Assembly: GCA_014729455.1 (NCBI GenBank)
Contig: WJJW01000179.1
Span: 1-18,688 of the forward strand
From: Candidatus Eiseniibacteriota bacterium
GTDB lineage: Bacteria; Eisenbacteria; RBG-16-71-46; CAIMUX01; VGJL01
Length of the DNA: 18,688 nt
Reading direction: 5' to 3'
The position numbers were made by a program, and so were the translations under genes. Shown here piece by piece: positions 1 through 8,109 of the stretch; position 1 is the first letter of the stretch, and every line of letters starts with the position of its first letter. The notes below the pieces were generated by a model that was not told the DNA's origin, made no database searches, and saw only the letters and a program-made list of their open reading frames with translations.

Positions 1-1
1 C

Positions 2-352
2 TACCACGCCGGGCTCGTCCTCACGCGCCAGGATCGAGATCGGGAAGCGGCGCTCGCGTTCGAGCGGATGCTGCTCTTCTATCCGGACCACGTCGGCGCG
101 CATGGGAACCTCGGCCTGATCTACATCAAGGCGCCCCACTACGTCAGTCGCGGGATCGATCACCTCGAGTTCGCGCTCGAGCGCGAGACCGATCCCATGC
201 GCCGCGAGGGGCTGCGGGGCAGCCTCGACGAGGCCGAGCGGTTGATCGGACGCTACATCGAGATGACCGGCGAGGCGCCGTCGCAGAGGGTGGATCCTTC
301 GGAAGGCGAGATCGGAATGCCGTGGGAGGAGGTCGCGGAGGAAGGGATGTAG
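2..352 (+). CDS. TPR-repeat protein, C-terminal fragment
   Basis: The reading frame is open from the window edge to a TAG at 350-352, so only the last 116 residues are present and the start lies outside. The fragment opens with a TPR-like helix pair: YHAGLVLTRQ, then AALAFERMLLFYPDHVGAHG, then a second unit NLGLIYIKAP with HLEFALERE. The spacing and the small/aromatic positions (A, F, Y, P of 'FYPDH') fit tetratricopeptide repeats. The last 35 or so residues are acidic and look unstructured. TPR proteins are scaffolds, so no specific role can be given. The gene converges on the M48 peptidase gene with only 22 bp between stops. That peptidase also has helical repeats, but nothing shows a functional link. 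Confidence 0.75.
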   Translation, partial: YHAGLVLTRQDRDREAALAFERMLLFYPDHVGAHGNLGLIYIKAPHYVSRGIDHLEFALERETDPMRREGLRGSLDEAERLIGRYIEMTGEAPSQRVDPSEGEIGMPWEEVAEEGM

Positions 353-374
353 CGGTCGGCCACCGGACGGGGAG

Positions 375-2216
375 TCAGCGGTCCGACGTCGCGGCGGCGT
401 ACGCCTGGATCCGCTCGATCCCTTCGCGGGAACGCTCCGCGTGCTCGGTCCCCGGAGCGAGGATCGAGATCCGGTTGTAGATTCCCAGGGCGCCGTTCCG
501 GTCCCCCATCGCCTCGTGCAGCCGGGCTTTGCGGTACTCGGCACGCGCGAGTTCATCGAGACGCGCGCGCGCCAGGTCCGCCGCCGGCGAGTCGGGATAG
601 GTCTGCACGAAACGACCGACCAGCTCGAGGGTGCCGAGTGCCGGGACGATTCCCCGCAACCGTTCGAGCGCCGCGCCGCGAAGCTCCGGATCGTCGAGGC
701 GATCGTAAAGCCGCTGGCACAGCTCCGGATCGTCGACGTGCTCCAGGGTCCGCTCCAGCTCGACCCGCGCCCGCAGGACCGCGGAGGAGTCCGCGCCCGC
801 CGGCTTCTCCCGCTCCTCGCCGGCCCCGGCGAGGAGATCCCCCAACCGTTCTCCTGCGAGGTCGTGCCGCTGCGACAGCCGATACGAGCGCGCCAGCCGG
901 AGGCGGACCTCGTCGGCCCGCTCGTGCTCGGGGAAGTTCAGCAGGAACGCTTCGAGGATCCGGGTGCTCGGGTTCGGTTCATCGATCTCGCGCAGCACTT
1001 CCGGAAGCATCGCGATCCGGAGGGAATCGATCTGATCGCGCTCGCGGGCGAGGCGCCGGAGGATCGCCGGGTCCGCCCCGTCTCGCCGCTTCGCCTGGGC
1101 CAGCAGCGTGTCGTAGTCGGCCACGAGCGGCCCGTACGGACGGAGGATCCGGCTCTCCCGGAGGATCCGGTCCACGCGGAAGCCGAGCAGCTCGGAATGG
1201 ACGGCGAGGTTGGTCCCCTTGCCCGGTCCCGCCCGGAGCGCCAGCTCGTAGAGGTGATCGGCCAGCCGCTCGTCGGGGAACGCGGCGGCCGCAGCGGCCA
1301 GTCCGGACTGGATCCGGGAGCGGTAGGCGGCGACCGCGGTCTCGGGAGCGGGCCGGTCCGCACCCCGGGCGACCGAGCGGGCCACCGCGACCCGGTCGGT
1401 GAAGTAGGGATGGGTTCGCCAGTATCCGAACTGCCGGTCCTCGTAGATCCGGTCGTGCAGCTTCGCCAGCAGGGAGGCGCCCGCCTCCCGCGGATATCCG
1501 GCGAGCGCGGCGAGCCGCCGGCCTCCGTCATCCGCCTCGACCTCGAGCTTGCGGCTGTACCCGCGCATCATCAGCTCCTGGAACAGGCTGCCGAGAACCG
1601 CCGTTCCGGTCAGGGCGGCCTCCGCCGAGCTCTGCGGGTAGCGGCGGCTGCCGGGATCCTCGATCACCGGCCGGGACGGGTCGTTGTCCGGGGGATGGAG
1701 GGCGACCATCACCACCGCCGCGGTCTGGAGCAGGGAGAGGAGGCTGTTGAGGCGTCCCTGCCGGCCGAAATGCTCTCCCGTCACGTGGGTGATCTCGTGT
1801 CCGAGCAGGTGGGCCAGCTCCGCGTCGGTCAGATCCAGCTCGAGGATCCCGCGGGTGACGAAGAGCCAGCCCCCGGGGAGTGCCATCGCATTCGGCTCCT
1901 CGACGTCGAGGACCTGGAAGGTGAACAGCAGGTCGTCCCGCCCCGCCGGGTAGGCGACCCGGTAGCCGATCTCGTTGACCCTCCGGATCACGGAGTCGGT
2001 CTCGACCAGGCCGAAATGGCGGCCGATCGCCAGCGAGGCCTCCAGGCCGAGCAGGAAATCGGACGGCAGGCGGGCGGTCGTCCGCAGGTCGGGAGGAGCC
2101 TCGCGCGCCCGTTCCCCTTGCGCGCCCCGGGCGGGGTCGGCGGAGCCGGCCGGTGCGCGAAGGCCGGCGCATCCGGCCAGCAGGCCGCAGAGGAGGATCA
2201 GCGGGAAGCGTCGCAT
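375..2216 (-). CDS. M48-family metalloprotease lipoprotein with C-terminal TPR-like repeats (BepA/LoiP-like)
   Basis: This is a predicted envelope zinc endopeptidase of 613 residues. The chosen ATG (complement of 2214-2216) begins MRRFPLILLCGLLAGCAG, a short signal peptide ending in the lipobox LLAGC, so the mature protein should be lipid-anchored at Cys16. A GGGAG lies 10 nt upstream. A start 20 codons further upstream is in frame but would put non-signal residues before the lipobox. Zinc ligands are visible: HEITH at about residues 140-144 and the third ligand in the EVEAD motif at about 225-229, the usual M48 spacing. Residues from about 400 onward are helical and TPR-like (for example FLLNFPEHERADEVRLRLA and FVQTYPDSPAADLA). 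M48 plus TPR is the architecture of BepA, an outer-membrane protein quality-control protease; LoiP is a lipoprotein M48. The role here is inferred from that. It lies 125 bp downstream of the rocD-like gene on the same strand, and a shared transcript is possible but unproven. Confidence 0.88.
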   Translation of the reverse strand: MRRFPLILLCGLLAGCAGLRAPAGSADPARGAQGERAREAPPDLRTTARLPSDFLLGLEASLAIGRHFGLVETDSVIRRVNEIGYRVAYPAGRDDLLFTFQVLDVEEPNAMALPGGWLFVTRGILELDLTDAELAHLLGHEITHVTGEHFGRQGRLNSLLSLLQTAAVVMVALHPPDNDPSRPVIEDPGSRRYPQSSAEAALTGTAVLGSLFQELMMRGYSRKLEVEADDGGRRLAALAGYPREAGASLLAKLHDRIYEDRQFGYWRTHPYFTDRVAVARSVARGADRPAPETAVAAYRSRIQSGLAAAAAAFPDERLADHLYELALRAGPGKGTNLAVHSELLGFRVDRILRESRILRPYGPLVADYDTLLAQAKRRDGADPAILRRLARERDQIDSLRIAMLPEVLREIDEPNPSTRILEAFLLNFPEHERADEVRLRLARSYRLSQRHDLAGERLGDLLAGAGEEREKPAGADSSAVLRARVELERTLEHVDDPELCQRLYDRLDDPELRGAALERLRGIVPALGTLELVGRFVQTYPDSPAADLARARLDELARAEYRKARLHEAMGDRNGALGIYNRISILAPGTEHAERSREGIERIQAYAAATSDR

Positions 2217-2341
2217 CCCGCGAAGTCTCCCGGAAAGTGGGCGGAAGCCGCAAGCATGCCCCGGAAACACCAGCATGCCCTGGATACACCGGCCCGCGGG
2301 ATGGGGGTCCTCCTCCTCTCAGCGGGCGAACACGGGTCCGG

Positions 2342-3543
2342 TCAGGTGAGGACCTCCTTCGCCTGCTCCAGGATCCAGTCGATCTCCTCCTTCTCGATCA
2401 CCAGAGGCGGGGCGAAGCGGATCACCTGGTGGTGCGTCTCCTTGGCGAGAACCCCGAGATCGCGGAGCCGCTCGCAGAAGGGCCGCGCGTCGCCCGAACT
2501 CTCCTCGATCTCCACCCCGATCAGAAGGCCCCTGCCCCGGACCTCCCGCACGTGGGGCGAGTGGATCGCCTGCAGGCCGACGAGGAAGTAGGAGCCGAGC
2601 TCGGCCGATCGGGCCACGAGCTCCTCCTCGATGATCACGCGGAGCGAGGCGCGCGCCACCGCGCAGGCGAGCGGATTGCCTCCGAAGGTCGAGCCGTGGT
2701 CGCCGGGACGGAAGACATTGAGGACCTCGCTCCGGCCGGCGACCGCCGAGACGGGATAGACCCCGCCCCCCAGCGCCTTGCCGAGGATCAGGAGATCCGG
2801 ATCGTCGATCCCCTCCCACTCGCAGCAGAACATCTTGCCGGTCCGGCCGAAGCCGGTCTGGATCTCGTCGTCCATCCAGAGGACGTTGTGCTCCCGGCAG
2901 AGTTCGCGGGTCCCGCTGAGGTACCCCTCGGGCGGGATGATTACGCCCCCTTCCCCCTGGATCGGCTCGACGAGGAAGCCGGCGGTGTTCGGGTTCAGCG
3001 CCGCTTCGAACGCCTCCAAGTCGCCGTAGGGGACCTCGACGAACCCGGGGTGAACGGGCCGAATCCTTCGCGATACTGATCCTCGCTGCTGAATCCGACG
3101 ATCGTCGTCGTCCGCCCGTGGAAGTTGTTGGAGCAGACGATGATCTCCGCTTTCCCCTCCGGGATTCCCTTCACCTTGTAGGCCCACTTGCGGCAGGCCT
3201 TGATCGCGGTCTCGACCGCCTCGGCCCCCGTGTTCATCGGAAGGGCCTTCTCGGTCCCGGTGATCTCGGTCAGCTCCAGAAGGAACGGGCCGAGCTGGTC
3301 GTTATGGAAGGCGCGCGAGGTCAGGGTCACCTTGCCCGCCTGCTCGACGAGCGCCGCGAGAATCCGCGGGTGGCGGTGCCCCTGGTTGAGCGCGGAGTAC
3401 GAGGACAGGGCATCCAGGTAACGGTGCCCCTCCGCGTCCCAGACCCAGATCCCGTCGGCCCGCTCGATCACCACTTCGAGCGGGAGGTAGTTCTGCGCCC
3501 CGTAGGTTTCGGCCAGCCGGATCAGCTCTCCACTCAGTGACAT
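2342..3543 (-). pseudogene. rocD: Ornithine--oxo-acid aminotransferase, interrupted by a single-base frameshift
   Basis: This encodes a PLP-dependent class III aminotransferase that converts ornithine and 2-oxoglutarate to glutamate semialdehyde and glutamate. The ATG at 3543-3541 follows a strong GGGAGGGG. The first frame gives MSLSGELIRLAETYGAQNYL, the fold-I phosphate-binding stretch MNTGAEAVETAIKACRKWAY and NNFHGRTT. It runs to GFGPFTPG and then derails. The rest continues in another frame from FVEVPYGDLEAFEAAL through LVEPIQGEGG, DEIQTGFGRTG, the PLP lysine in LILGKALGGG and STFGGNPLA to a TGA at 2344-2342. Joining the frames needs one extra base in the CCCGGGG run at 3044-3050 and restores PFTPGFVEVPYGD and a full length near 400 residues. 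Everything else, including the catalytic lysine, is intact. That suggests either a recent mutation or a sequencing/assembly error in a G/C run. Upstream of the M48 gene on the same strand. Confidence 0.88.
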
Positions 3544-3767
3544 CGTTCCCCTCCCTTCCCATCCCTTCGACGGGATCCACGGGGAAGTGTAGCCGGCAGG
3601 CCCCCGGATCGGATACCCCGATCCCGGTCGACGACGGGGGGGGCGGACCGCGCTAAAGCCCCCATCTTCAAGGGCCGATCGTAGAAGCGGACTCGAAGTC
3701 GAACCGGCGCCGCCACGTCTCGGTCGCCTTGGTGCCCGGTCGCGTGCCGACCCGATGAGGAGAATCG
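3544..3767. promoter_or_regulatory. Divergent spacer between the rocD-like gene and the TonB-receptor gene, with an inverted repeat
   Basis: This 224-bp spacer lies between two divergently read starts, so promoters for both directions should sit here. I see an inverted repeat at 3606-3624 (GGATCGG, 5-nt spacer, CCGATCC) that could be an operator. There is also a run of eight G at 3636-3643. I find no convincing -35/-10 pair in either direction. The Shine-Dalgarno sites are clear: GGGAGGGG reading left before 3543, and GAGGAG at 3757-3762 reading right, 5 nt before the ATG at 3768. No small gene is apparent. Confidence 0.4.
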
Positions 3768-6095
3768 ATGATTCACCGCCTGCTACGGCCACCGACGGGG
3801 AGACGGCTTCGGCCTCTCCTCGCGATCCCGCTCTCTCTTTCCCTTCTCGCCGCCGGCGCGCCGGCGGGGGATCTATCCCGACGCTACTCCGACCTCGACG
3901 AGCTCTCGCTCGAGGCGTTGCTCTCGGATCCGATCGTCGAGACGATGACGCTCCGCGCCCAGCGCTCCGGAGAAGTGCCCGGAACGATCGTCGCGTTCAG
4001 CGGGGAGGAGCTGCGCCGTCACGGGTTCGCGACGATTCGTGACGCGCTCCCGTACGTCCTCGGAGCCGATACCGACCTCGGTCCGGAGCAGGTCGTCTAC
4101 ACGTTCCGCGAGCTGAGCGACTGGTTGAACAATCGGGTCCTGTTCCTGGTGGACGGGTTTCCGATGAACGATCCCGCGACCGGCGGATCGACGACGCAGC
4201 TCGGGTTCCCGATCGAGGAGATCCGTCAGCTCGAGATCGTGCTCGGGCCCGGCTCGGCGCTCTACGGCGCGAACGCATTCTCGGGCGTGATCAACATCCT
4301 GACCTGGGACGGGACCGAGCACAAAGGCTTCGAGGTCGCCGCGGGGATCGGAAGCGAGCCCCTGTCGGGAGAGATCACGAAGCGTCTCGCCCACGTGGCG
4401 TACTCCTCGGGACCGGGTGAGACGAGCTGGCGGATCAGCGGGGCGGTGTCCGGTCTGCGCGGAAGCGATCCGATCAACCGGTCGGCCAATCCCTACGCGC
4501 TCGAGATCCCCCACGACGGCAACGCGGACAGCGAGGTCGGGCATCTCCGGGGCAACCTACGCCACGGCGCCACGACCGTGAGCATCGACTACCATCGGTT
4601 CGATTCTGGCACGCCGGGTCTCTCGTTTTCCCCGACTCCGAAGGATCGGCGGATCGGCGATACCTTCGCTTCGACCGTGGAACGGGAGATCTACGCCGAC
4701 GGGTCCCACCGGTTCCTCGGGCGGGCGGTCTACCAGCACTACTCGTACGGAGCCGAGCTCTGGGGACCGACCCGGGAGACCGTCGACGCGGAGTTCCTCG
4801 CGAGCGGGGAGGGGACGATCCTGATCGACATTCGCGACGGACAGACGTTGTACGTCCTCGATCCGCGGGACGGCTTGTACCACGAGGCGGACGACAGCGG
4901 CCAGGCGATCCCCGGCGGCGAAGTGCTGGATCCGACGGGAGCCACGTTCCTCGTTCCGGCCGAGGGGTTCACGCGCAAGAACGACACGACGAACCCGTAC
5001 GACCAGGGGATCGTGGAGTTGCGTCTGCAAAGCCGGCTCGGGGGCCGCGGAAGCGCGACCTTCGCGCTCGAGGGAACGTGGGCGTCGGGATCCCCCGATC
5101 TGATCGGCGGCTCGATCCGCACGCGGAACCTCGCGGCATACGGACAGGCTGATTGGCGGATCGCCGGATGGACTCTGCTCGCCGGTGGGAGGATCGACCA
5201 GCACTCCGAGTACGGGGCGTTCTACAGCCCGCGTGCCAGTGTGGTCTGGCGACCGCGCTTCGGAACGGTCGGGAAACTCTCCTATTCGCGCGCATTCCGG
5301 GCGCCGACGACGCTCGAACTTCATGCCGATTTCGAGTACCAGAACATGCAGTTCAACGGGAATCCCGACCTGGACCCGGAGTCGATCACCGCGTGGGAAG
5401 CGGGGATCGGACAGTCGCTCGGACGGCGCTTCCGGCTCGGTGCGACCGGATTCCACTACCGGCTCCACGACGCGATCTCGACCATCGGAATCACGGGTGA
5501 TCGCTACTTCCTCCTGCCGGAGATCTACGGCAAGGATGTTTCCGGACTCGTGCTGACCGAGACGGGGGTCGCCGCCTCCTACGTGAACTCCGATGGACGC
5601 GACTACAGGACCGGATTCGAGCTGGAGCTGGAGGGGGCCCTGGGCCGCGGCTACCGGAGCACGATCGGGTTCGCATGGACGGAGGTGGAGCGCCAGGCGG
5701 AGCTGGTCAACGTGATCCCGGATAGCTGGGAACGGTACCGGACGACGACGCTTCTGGGCCGCTTGCAGGGGCCGGCGCCGGGGGGGCGGTTCCATCTCCT
5801 CGTCCGGGTGCCGAGCGAAACGCCCAGCGATCTCGAGAAGGAGGCGGCGTCGCAAACGGGGTACGTCCTGGAAGACGAGCCGTTCTACCGGAACTTCGAG
5901 CAGACCGATCTGAGCTTGGGCTACGAGCACCGTCGCGGTCCGCTGTCGATCAGCATTCGAGGACAGAACCTTCTCGGTCGCGACGAGACGATCGTCAATC
6001 TGTCCGGATTGAACATCGGTACGGCCACGGAGGAACCGTGGTACCGTGTCGACTACAAGCCGACCTGGTATCTCAAGGTGGGGTGGAATGAATAG
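3768..6095 (+). CDS. TonB-dependent outer-membrane receptor
   Basis: A predicted 775-residue outer-membrane active-transport or signalling receptor. An Arg-rich N-terminus and hydrophobic stretch (residues about 14-33, ending AAGAPAG) form a signal peptide. The next segment, DLDELSLEALLSDPIVETM, resembles the short N-terminal extension (LSLEELL type) of the receptor subgroup that often sits beside YfiR/DUF4154 genes. The plug domain spans about 65-180, with SGEELRRHGF, NNRVLFLVDG and VLGPGSALYGANAFSGVINI. The remainder is rich in alternating aromatic strands typical of the 22-strand barrel, including YSRAFRAPTTLELHADF and the NPDLDPESITAWEAG segment. The last strand is TWYLKVGW followed by NE, so it lacks the usual terminal aromatic. 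No clear TonB box and no substrate signature were found. GAGGAG lies 5 nt before the ATG. Its stop overlaps the kinase start by 8 nt, indicating co-transcription and translational coupling. Confidence 0.92.
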   Translation: MIHRLLRPPTGRRLRPLLAIPLSLSLLAAGAPAGDLSRRYSDLDELSLEALLSDPIVETMTLRAQRSGEVPGTIVAFSGEELRRHGFATIRDALPYVLGADTDLGPEQVVYTFRELSDWLNNRVLFLVDGFPMNDPATGGSTTQLGFPIEEIRQLEIVLGPGSALYGANAFSGVINILTWDGTEHKGFEVAAGIGSEPLSGEITKRLAHVAYSSGPGETSWRISGAVSGLRGSDPINRSANPYALEIPHDGNADSEVGHLRGNLRHGATTVSIDYHRFDSGTPGLSFSPTPKDRRIGDTFASTVEREIYADGSHRFLGRAVYQHYSYGAELWGPTRETVDAEFLASGEGTILIDIRDGQTLYVLDPRDGLYHEADDSGQAIPGGEVLDPTGATFLVPAEGFTRKNDTTNPYDQGIVELRLQSRLGGRGSATFALEGTWASGSPDLIGGSIRTRNLAAYGQADWRIAGWTLLAGGRIDQHSEYGAFYSPRASVVWRPRFGTVGKLSYSRAFRAPTTLELHADFEYQNMQFNGNPDLDPESITAWEAGIGQSLGRRFRLGATGFHYRLHDAISTIGITGDRYFLLPEIYGKDVSGLVLTETGVAASYVNSDGRDYRTGFELELEGALGRGYRSTIGFAWTEVERQAELVNVIPDSWERYRTTTLLGRLQGPAPGGRFHLLVRVPSETPSDLEKEAASQTGYVLEDEPFYRNFEQTDLSLGYEHRRGPLSISIRGQNLLGRDETIVNLSGLNIGTATEEPWYRVDYKPTWYLKVGWNE

Positions 6096-8109
6096 GGTTT
6101 CGCGCCGCGGGGCGTCCGGCCGGATCGCGCCGCGGCTCTCCTCCCTTCGGTTCCGCCTCGTGTTGGTGGTCCTCGGGATCAGCTCGGTCCTGATCGCCAT
6201 CTCGATGTTCGCCGACTACTTCCTGCTCCGGAGCATGGCGCGGGACCGATCCGAGGATGCAGCCGAGTCGATCTCGACGCTCCTGGCCCACTCGGTCGCC
6301 GCGGGGCTCGACTTCGATCTCCGACGTTCCGTGCGAGAGACGCTTGCCGGTGTCTTCCGGATCGACGACGTCTCCTTCGCCGTCGTCTACGATGCCGAGG
6401 GTGAACCGTACGAGGCTCTCGGATCCCGACCCGGGCATGAGCTTCCGACCGAGATCCCGGAACGGATCGAGGTGACCTGGTGGGACGATCATCTCGTCGC
6501 CCACGCCCCGATCCTCGATACGTCGGGACGACGGCTCGGCGTGCTCCACCTGGGCTACTCCCTGGAGGAGATGCAAGCGAACCTCAACCAGCTCGTCTGG
6601 CTCTTGCTGCTGAGTGGTTTGGCGTTCGCACTGATCGGAGCCCTCGGGGCGCGCGAACTCGGAGGCCGGCTGGTCGCGCCGATTCTCGCGCTCGCGCGTG
6701 CGGCGCGCAGCTTCGCGGATGGACGGTTCGAGCGTCCTCTCCCCGTGCGCGGGAACGACGAGGTGGGGGTCGTCACCGAGGCGTTCAACGAAATGGCGGC
6801 TCGCTTGCAGAAGGCGCACCGCGAGCTGGAGGAGAAGGTCCGCGAACGGACCGCCGAGCTGAATGAGAAGAACGTCGAGCTGGCGAGACAGAACGAGAAG
6901 GCGCTGGAGGCGAGCCGCTTGAAGAGCGAGTTCCTCGCGAACATGTCGCACGAGCTGCGGACTCCCCTGAACGCGATCCTGGCGCTGTCGGAGCTTCTGC
7001 GCGACGAGGTGCTCGGGCCGCTTCCGAACGAGGAGCAGAAGCGCCAAGTCGCGATGATCCATCGAAGCGGCGAGAACCTCCTGCGAATGATCAACGAGGT
7101 GCTCGACCTGTCGAAGATCGAGGCCGGTCGAATGGAGATCGACTACCAGCACGTCGAGATCCAGAGCGAGATCGAGAACACCGTCCTGCAGATGAAGGGG
7201 CTCGCCGTTTCGAAGGGACTGGAGTTCCGGTTCATCCCCGAAGGGGAGGGGCGGGTCTGGGTCGATCCCGGCAGAGTCCGGCAGATCTTCACGAACCTGC
7301 TCGGCAACGCGATCAAGTTCACCGAGCACGGGTCGGTCGAGGTGCGCAGCCGTCTCGAGACGGAGCAGGAGAGCCTCGTCCTGGAAGTGCGCGACACGGG
7401 GATCGGGATCGATTCGAAGGACCACGGCCGGGTGTTCCAGGAGTTCCGGCAGGTGGATGGGTCGGTGACGCGGCGCTTCGGAGGGACCGGTCTCGGGCTC
7501 GCGATCTCTCGCCGGCTCGCGCGGCTGATGGGGGGGGACGTGACGCTGGACAGCCAGCTCGGGAAGGGCTCGGTCTTCCGCCTGGAGATCCCGGCCCACG
7601 CGACGAAGCCGGAACCGGCGCCGGCGATCGACCAGGAAGACTCTCTGGTCGATCAGCTGCGAGCCCGCATGCGCGAGGAGCGGGAGGCGGGGACGCCGGC
7701 TCCCGCCGGTGAGTTGGGTACGGGATCCTACGGCTGCATCCTGGTCGTCGACGATGACGAGACGCTCCAGCAGGCGCTCTCCCGCTATCTGGTCAGCCAC
7801 GGCTTCGAGGTTCAGATCGCGGGGAACGGCCGCGAGGCTCTCGAGGAAATGCAGCGGTGCACGCCCGATCTGATGATCCTCGATCTGATGATGCCGGGAA
7901 TGAGCGGATTCGAGGTGATCGACGCCCTGCGGGGCGACGACGGACGGGCTCGGGTCCCCGTCGTCGTTTACACGGCGAAGGAGCTCAGTCCGGCCGAGCG
8001 ACGCGACCTCCAGCGCTCCGTCGTGAAGGTGCTCCGCAAGGAGGGGCGCGGGATCCGCATGCTGGTCGAGGATATCGAGCAGATCGTGCAGCAGCGGGAG
8101 GCGGCGTAG
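6088..8109 (+). CDS. Membrane-bound hybrid sensor histidine kinase (CHASE8-like sensor, HAMP, HisKA, HATPase, receiver)
   Basis: A 673-residue inner-membrane sensor kinase. The ATG at 6088 lies inside the last codons of the receptor gene and is preceded by AAGGTGGGG; an in-frame ATG 14 codons upstream is less likely. Transmembrane segments are at about 21-47 and 169-188. The periplasmic part between them (SEDAAESISTLLAHSVAAGL, then VSFAVVYDAEG) resembles CHASE8. HAMP covers about 189-242, followed by a coiled coil (to about 285). HisKA has the phosphoacceptor H288 in MSHELRTPLN. The ATPase domain has N407 (NLLGNAIKF), DTGIGI at 436-441 and GTGLGLAI at 466-473. A receiver occupies about 548-668 with acidic D555-D557, phosphoacceptor D599 (ILDLMMPG), T629 and a lysine near 651 followed by Glu rather than the usual Pro. 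No DNA-binding or cyclase output is attached, and no separate response regulator lies in the window, so the phosphate presumably passes on elsewhere. Probably co-expressed with the receptor. Confidence 0.93.
   Translation: MNRVSRRGASGRIAPRLSSLRFRLVLVVLGISSVLIAISMFADYFLLRSMARDRSEDAAESISTLLAHSVAAGLDFDLRRSVRETLAGVFRIDDVSFAVVYDAEGEPYEALGSRPGHELPTEIPERIEVTWWDDHLVAHAPILDTSGRRLGVLHLGYSLEEMQANLNQLVWLLLLSGLAFALIGALGARELGGRLVAPILALARAARSFADGRFERPLPVRGNDEVGVVTEAFNEMAARLQKAHRELEEKVRERTAELNEKNVELARQNEKALEASRLKSEFLANMSHELRTPLNAILALSELLRDEVLGPLPNEEQKRQVAMIHRSGENLLRMINEVLDLSKIEAGRMEIDYQHVEIQSEIENTVLQMKGLAVSKGLEFRFIPEGEGRVWVDPGRVRQIFTNLLGNAIKFTEHGSVEVRSRLETEQESLVLEVRDTGIGIDSKDHGRVFQEFRQVDGSVTRRFGGTGLGLAISRRLARLMGGDVTLDSQLGKGSVFRLEIPAHATKPEPAPAIDQEDSLVDQLRARMREEREAGTPAPAGELGTGSYGCILVVDDDETLQQALSRYLVSHGFEVQIAGNGREALEEMQRCTPDLMILDLMMPGMSGFEVIDALRGDDGRARVPVVVYTAKELSPAERRDLQRSVVKVLRKEGRGIRMLVEDIEQIVQQREAA

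Noticed and set aside
441..2591. Long plus-strand open frame (716 codons) across the M48 gene
   Set aside because: It is antisense to a protein with a clear lipobox and zinc motifs. The translation has no recognisable domain and arises from G+C-biased third positions.
3044..3050. Programmed ribosomal frameshift in rocD
   Set aside because: The CCCGGGG run lacks a standard slippery heptamer with a downstream structure I can recognise, and rocD is not known to use recoding. Mutation or sequence error is simpler.
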